Below, in pieces: positions 59,546-64,000 of a DNA stretch of 64,000 nt. Origin of the DNA: Dillenia suffruticosa (Eukaryota; Streptophyta; Magnoliopsida; Dilleniales; Dilleniaceae); the NCBI GenBank assembly GCA_033439265.1, contig JAVTVX010000019.1:16704039-16768038 (forward strand), in the 5' to 3' direction. Made by a program: the position numbers and the translations under genes. Below the pieces are notes generated by a model. That model saw only the letters and a list, made by a program, of their open reading frames with translations, was not told where the DNA came from and did no database searches. Every line of letters begins with the position of its first letter. Position 1 is the first letter of the stretch.

Positions 59546-59562
59546 GTGGAGGTCATACTTGA
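57579..59562 (+). pseudogene. CACTA 2 TNPA-like gene, few stops
   Basis: Exons: 57579-57581 (ATG only, then GTAAGT), 57670-57914, 58027-58153, 58229-58513, 58592-58693 and from 59080. Exon 2 is fully open (FRRGGHRRNSN and a Ser/Pro-rich stretch). The domain reads FTNSVHVIHELNRIVNNH, SMSYTSTPDETKELWW and FQKKDKTWSRERA, then WLEVTGGRKGGRVVRLGSLS and a coiled coil (EINQLNQEVSHLKELLLQRD). Stops: TAA at 58247-58249, TAA at about 58363-58365, and TAA at 59401-59403, which precedes the acidic tail (a GAT run at 59510-59545, stop at 59560). All five splice junctions are still good. Confidence 0.85.
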
Positions 59563-59829
59563 AATTGAGAACTGTTATTTTACTGTTATATTTTGATATT
59601 TGTTATATTGATTTTTTTGTTATGTATGGTGATTGATATTTTAACATTTAGTTTTGATGTTGTTTTTTTGTTTGATATTATAATTATGATTTCTTGTTAA
59701 ATTTTTAATTTATTGATTTTATTGAATATTTAGTTATAATTACAAGTATAGATTGCTTAAATTTGATATTAAAAATAATTTGGATGATTAATTGTTGATG
59801 AGGTTGGGTGAGCAGGCAAATTTGTCCAA

Positions 59830-60180
59830 ATATGTTAATAAAATTTATATTCGTCACAAAATACATATTCGTCACAAAATTTGTCCCTGAAAACTATGCT
59901 TATCGCAAATTTCGTTGTCAAAAGTGAATTGTAAATTTTGATTAGCGACGAATTTTGCAACGAAAAACATTCGTCGCATATTTGTGACAAATTATTTTTC
60001 GTTGGTGATTTGCGACAAATAACTTATTCGTTGTAAAATTAGCAACAAATATTGTTTCGTCGCAAAATTTGCGATGAAATACTATTCGTTGCAAAATTTG
60101 CAACGAAATAATATTCGTCGCAAATGTTGTCACGAAATTTTTTTCGTCGCAAATCAACGACGAAAAAATATTTGTCGCAA
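59830..60180. repeat. Right subterminal motif array of CACTA 2, truncated
   Basis: Variants of TTCGTCGCAAATTTG and GCGACGAAA run until TTTGTCGCAAACC, where the LTR sequence begins. The terminal TTTTGTAGTG is absent. Confidence 0.85.
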
Positions 60181-60182
60181 AC

Positions 60183-62052
60183 CAGCGGGCCAGCCCGCTA
60201 GCAGCCAGCCCACCGGCCCGCGAGCCCGTGACGGCCCGCGAGCCCGCGACCGGCTTTCCCCTTCGAGAGCTCACCTGCATCTTCTGTACGGGAGGTAACG
60301 ACTGTATTGATTGAAGTTCTATGGTTTGCTGTTAGAAATTTAGTGGTTTCTAATACATCTGAAGTTTGGGAAATATTACAGGTTTTAAACCAACCCGACG
60401 GGCGAACGACAGCTAGGTCTGACACCCGAGGAACCCTAGGTGAGAGATGAATAAATTTTATTGATAGAATCCCTTATTAGGGTTTTAATCGCTATAAATT
60501 TGACGATTTGATTAAGTTTGTCTTTTGGAGAGTCGTTGAAAAATAGGGAGTGACCACCCTCCCTAGATATGTGAGTGGGACTCTAATCTCTTGCATAAAT
60601 AGTAAAACGTATTTTCTGTCACATTTTCGATAAAACATGCTTTGGTATGCATTCGTTGACGTGTGATATTAAATTTAAAAATCTGTTTTGTGATTTTTGG
60701 AGTGTCTTGAATTATATTTACAATGACTATGCATCCATGGTTTGAGATGAATCAATAATTGTGCCATTATTTGAAAATGTATAAATTTCATTTTATACCA
60801 ATGTATTGATATGCTGTTTTGAAATGAATTTGATGAGACGTATTGGCACGCAAATTTAAAAATGTTTTTGATGAACTATGTGGGTTGGATGCCTACTAGT
60901 TGTGCGATGATGTGATGATACTCGTGGGACGTTGTGCCCTTGTGATATTATGGGACGTTGTGCCCTTGTGATACTATGATGATTCCGTAGCTACGAAGGG
61001 CGTTTGTAGAGGCACGGGTTGCCCGGATACGCTTCTGCAGGAGGTATCCGCAAACGTCATTTATTCTAAAGGCTATAGGCGCGGCCGGTTGAACCCACGT
61101 AGGGGGAGGACGTGTGTGACGCCACCGTCTAGCACCGGGCGGGGTCCTATACACGTTGATGAGTTGGCCCCAGCGAGCTCATGGCCAACGTCGGGGTAGA
61201 GAGCGTTTCAAAGTCTATGCATAATAAAACCCCCGACGCGCCTGTACTTGGTCACGGTTGACCTTTGCCAGGACTATTTTTGGCTCGCTCTGACATTACT
61301 TGAGTTTAAATGGATGCATACATGCTTGCTATCGTGTGTTTGATTAAATGATTTCAAAATGATAAATATATCATGTTTTGCTGCGAAGTGTAAATTGTTG
61401 TTTCGAATGATATTATTTGACACTCCAATTGTTCACCTATGCTATTTATGCTTGATATTACCCCCCTCACTCACTGAGTATCTTCCCATGATACTCACCC
61501 CTCTATTTTCTCTCCTCAGACAGGTTGATTGTGATAGAGCGACGCTACAGGATCTAGAGCGTTGTTGGTATTTTCGACGGTGAGATTTATTTCTAATTTA
61601 GTTTTGACCCTGCGAGGTCTTGACATGGAGGTCCGTAGTTGGCCATGTACTTATTTTGGGATGACTGTATAGTTTAACTCTCATATTTCATTTGCATTGA
61701 GGCGATTGTACGTACTTGAACGTTACTTGGGAAATGTGATATATATTGTATAAACTTAGGTCCGCTCGATATAACGGCTGCTCATGCTCTAGTTGGGCAT
61801 GACAGTAGAGGTCTGTGGCTAGGTTTGTTTATAGCCTTGCGTTGTTCTGAATGTTGGCTGTGGTGTTTGTTGATTTTGGAGAGGCCGGGATGGCCATTTG
61901 TGTATTGTACAGGATGATTTGGATTATACAGGTATAATTGTACATGGGAAACCTCCGATTTATGGGGAGGTTCTACCCAATTTTCTGTAAAAATACAGCC
62001 GGCATTCAGGGGCAACGGGCGGCTGTTCACGATCCCGGTTTGGGGCGTGACA
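60183..62052 (+). repeat. 5'-truncated LTR of the chromovirus at the right edge
   Basis: The 3' end is GGGGCGTGACA (62042-62052), eight bases before a PBS. The beginning (CAGCGGGCCAGCCCG) matches the inner edge of the GC-rich tract in the left-edge LTR, so about 800 bases of the LTR's 5' part, including TGTAATACCC, are missing. Matching blocks with the left LTR include the GGGCGAACGA block and the TATGCATCCATGG block. A CACGTAGGGGGAGG-like stretch and TATGCATAATAAAA lie in its second half. Confidence 0.8.
60926..60977. repeat. 26-bp tandem duplication in the LTR
   Basis: GGGACGTTGTGCCCTTGTGA plus six bases is present twice in tandem with one difference. The left-edge LTR lacks it at the corresponding place. 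Confidence 0.9.
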
Positions 62053-62059
62053 GTTCTAT

Positions 62060-62072
62060 TGGTATCAGAGCC
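62060..62072 (+). promoter_or_regulatory. Primer binding site, initiator tRNA-Met type
   Basis: TGGTATCAGAGCC follows the LTR end by seven bases and is complementary to the 3' end of initiator methionine tRNA. It fixes the LTR end and element orientation. Confidence 0.93.
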
Positions 62073-62346
62073 GTCTAGGTTTGAGAAAAGATCAATGTTT
62101 TCCCAAGTATACGCAAAGTTCTCAATGCATTAGAGAGTTTCATACAGTCATTTAAAGTCCTGTACTTGGCCATAGGCATATAAGTTCGCATATTTTATGG
62201 AGTTGGATACATAACGCATCTAACTCATTACTTTGCATTCGAATGTTTTAAATCATAGTTCATTTATTTTTAGGGGGTTAGTTACGGAGCAACTAACCCT
62301 AAATCTCGATTTCTATCCGTTGACAATATATTTTTTTCGCAGAATT

Positions 62347-63789
62347 ATGCCACCTAGACGTGGTAGGAGAGGTGCTAGATTCGCCTCACTTGAGGGCCTT
62401 ACAGTGCCTGATACACCTAGGGCACCTGAGGCGCCACGAGTACCAGAGGTTGCTTCCTCTACTCGAGCACGCTCACCAGCGCCACCCCCAGCACCTCCAC
62501 CGGCTGCTACAGCCGAGATTCCTCCACCACCACTCGATGCCTTGAGACAATGGTAGGAGTGGTGCAGTAGATATGGGGCGCAGATGCCACCACCTTCACT
62601 ACAGACTCCAGCGACCGCACCTGCGGCCGTACCTGCTCCTTCGGCACCGATTCTTCCTTCGGTGGCCGGCCCTTCCGTGTCTACCCCGACCGACGAGACG
62701 TCGGCTACTTTGAGGCGCATCCATGAGCTCACTCAGTTAGTGAAAGAGTCACGGCAGCTCGGATGCACAGATTTTTCGGGATCCAGTGATGCAGTAGCGG
62801 CGAAACACTGGATCAACAGGATTCGTAGGATCCTTACGGATTTGGGGTTGTCAGAGGAGCTCAGATTGAGAGTTGCTGAGAGACTCCTCGACGGAGATGC
62901 CCTCTCGTGGTGGGAGGCTATCCGTGACAGTGCCACACAGACCCTGTGGTGGGAGGACTTTTTACGAGAGTTTGACCGCAGGTACTTTACCCCGTTCCAG
63001 CAGGACTGGATGAGGACGGAGTTCCTGCACTTACGTCAGGGGACGAGGTCAGTTTCAGAGTACGAGGCTGAGCTTAGACGACTAGCGGCCTTTGTCCCCG
63101 ATATGGCTACACCGGTTCAGTTGAGGTTCAAGTTTGAAGATGGCCTCCAATTGAGCATCAGGAAATATATGACGGTGACTCCCTCTTTTACACTATCAGA
63201 GGTGATTGATTCAGCGTATCGGGCGGAGGAGATCGTCCGAGCGGAGGCGAGACAGAGGGAGAGTCACCAGAAGAGGAAGACTGGGTCACAGGGTAGACAG
63301 TCTTCGAAGAGGGGTAGAGATTTTGGATATCCCAGAGGTTTTTCCAGCTTCAGACCAGCAGCACCGGGACAGGGACCTCGACCACAGGGCTTTGGGGCAC
63401 CAGCCCCTAGTGTCTCTACACAGTCTACTACACAGAGACCGCCCTTCTGCCGTAGATGCAACTGTCACCATGCCTTTGGGGCATGTAGAGCACCAGTTAC
63501 TTGCTTCCAGTGTGGGAAGCAAGGGCACGTTAGGAGTGTCTGTCCCGATTTAGGTCGGGGAGGATTGACTTTACAGAGTCGTACTGGTACGTCTGGCACA
63601 GGCCAGCAGGGGGCACCTGCGCACTCAGCTCTTACCGCTCCCCGGACTGCAGCCGGGAGTAATACAGTGCCAGGATCGTCGCGACAGCAGCCTAGGGCCC
63701 AGGCTCGTGTGTTTGCGATGACACAGGAGGACGCACAGGCAAACCCTGATGTTATTATGGGTAATCCTCCTGCGGACCCCTCAGTGTAG
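62347..63789 (+). CDS. Chromovirus Gag, one in-frame stop
   Basis: Gag starts at ATG 62347 (MPPRRGRRGARF), is Pro/Ala-rich, meets TAG at 62554-62556 and continues in the same frame from 62557 to 63789. The capsid-like Retrotrans_gag domain spans about 62770-63240 (HWINRIRRILTDLGLSEELR, LLDGDALSWWEAI, FDRRYFTPFQQDW, RTEFLHLRQGTRSVSEYE). The zinc knuckle CFQCGKQGHVRSVC is at 63508-63549. A basic stretch lies before it. Without the TAG the frame would be 480 codons. The TAG replaces what is probably a tryptophan or similar codon and may be a single G to A change, a true lesion, or a read-through site; an ATG at 62584 could restart. The 3' end overlaps a candidate intron (63761-63953). Confidence 0.88.
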
Positions 63790-63953
63790 TACTTTTGTGT
63801 ACTTTCTGTATGAGCTTATTGTATATCATGATATCGATGTACAGTTTTGACTAGTTAAAGCTTTAGAAGCTTAACTAGTTTGATATATATATATATATTC
63901 GTTCACTTTTTCTTCGCATTTTAAATGCCGTTGATCTTCTTTCTTACTTTTAG
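63761..63953 (+). other. Candidate intron joining gag to protease
   Basis: The donor reads ATGG/GTAATC at 63760/63761. The acceptor is a pyrimidine-rich CTTCTTTCTTACTTTTAG ending at 63953. Removal of 193 bases joins the split codon G|GT and continues in the gag frame directly into protease coding sequence at 63954. In the unspliced RNA, gag ends at TAG 63787-63789, 27 bases inside. The interval is AT-rich compared with the coding sequence on both sides and contains a hairpin (63850-63879). Confidence 0.6.
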
Positions 63954-64000
63954 GTACCATGCGAATATTCGGTATCGATGCCCGTATTCTCATAGATACC
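63954..64000 (+). CDS. Start of chromovirus protease, cut by window end
   Basis: The frame that continues gag after the candidate intron reads MRIFGIDARILIDT at the very end of the window. ILIDT is the start of the DTG-type active site of retroviral-like aspartic protease, and the G and the rest lie beyond the edge. The other pol domains are expected further to the right. Confidence 0.7.

Larger units (their letters stand above)
51639..60182 (+). mobile_element. CACTA element 2, right end missing
   Basis: The left terminus CACTACAAAAAAACAAG is followed by GCGACGAA-type motifs (51655-51950) and a variant set GGGACGAAAA (51960-52070). The order of parts is that of CACTA 1: a CT run, a GC-rich hairpin array (52380-52930), a possible untranslated exon (53055-53117), a TNP2 gene and a TNPA-like gene. 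The right motif array (59830-60180) is present, but the terminus itself is not: the sequence passes straight into a truncated gypsy LTR. No target duplication can be checked. It is more decayed than CACTA 1. Confidence 0.92.

Overview
This is plant nuclear DNA, most likely from a dicot or early-diverging angiosperm. The evidence is plant-only content: a LOB-domain (LBD) gene with plant introns, a plant GULLO-type oxidase relic, a response-regulator first exon, and a nested set of plant transposons (Ty1/copia, chromovirus-type Ty3/gypsy, L1-type LINE, tRNA-derived SINE, hAT, MULE-like and CACTA). I cannot name the species. The base composition is AT-rich with sharply bounded GC-rich islands, and all of the islands lie inside transposons.

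Layout. 1-1616 is an antisense gypsy LTR cutting a copia pol relic (1617-3563, 3' LTR 3564-3873), which abuts a decayed L-gulonolactone-oxidase-like gene (3893-5080). 5126-8100 has no recognisable gene. 8100-11110 is a decayed LINE with a SINE inserted (clear target duplication). 11640-12600 is a gypsy gag/protease relic. 13730-16060 is an old hAT element, followed by A-rich repeats and a second copy of the same SINE. 17789-18441 (minus) is the only intact-looking host gene, a two-exon LBD gene whose promoter region carries an imperfect tandem duplication. 21719-27916 is a hAT element with matching inverted ends and an 8-bp target duplication; its broken transposase is split by a 2.3-kb non-autonomous CACTA element. 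28047-29445 is a MULE-like element with a 9-bp target duplication. 29604-35126 is a complete but dead chromovirus with two LTRs and a 5-bp target duplication. 36439-45992 is a full-length CACTA element (TNP2-type transposase plus a Transposase_24/TNPA-like gene). Two small non-autonomous hAT elements follow (46449-46748 and 47276-48191). 50573-50711 is the first exon of a response regulator, interrupted downstream by a second, related CACTA element (51639-60182) that lacks its right end. 60183-62052 is a 5'-truncated LTR of the same gypsy family as the left edge, now in plus orientation, leading into PBS, gag and the first codons of protease at the window end.

How the parts work together. Both CACTA elements share one plan: terminal CACTA with arrays of a GCGACGAA-like motif, a GC-rich hairpin array, a multi-exon TNP2 gene, then a multi-exon TNPA-like gene whose start codon is the last three bases of its first exon. 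The non-autonomous CACTA copy carries the same motif, so it is a plausible client. The right-hand chromovirus shows a well-formed intron (63761-63953) whose removal would put gag in frame with protease, while the unspliced message stops shortly inside the intron. This splicing-based Gag versus Gag-Pol switch is the most interesting mechanism I see here. All calls come from reading the sequence; no database search was possible.
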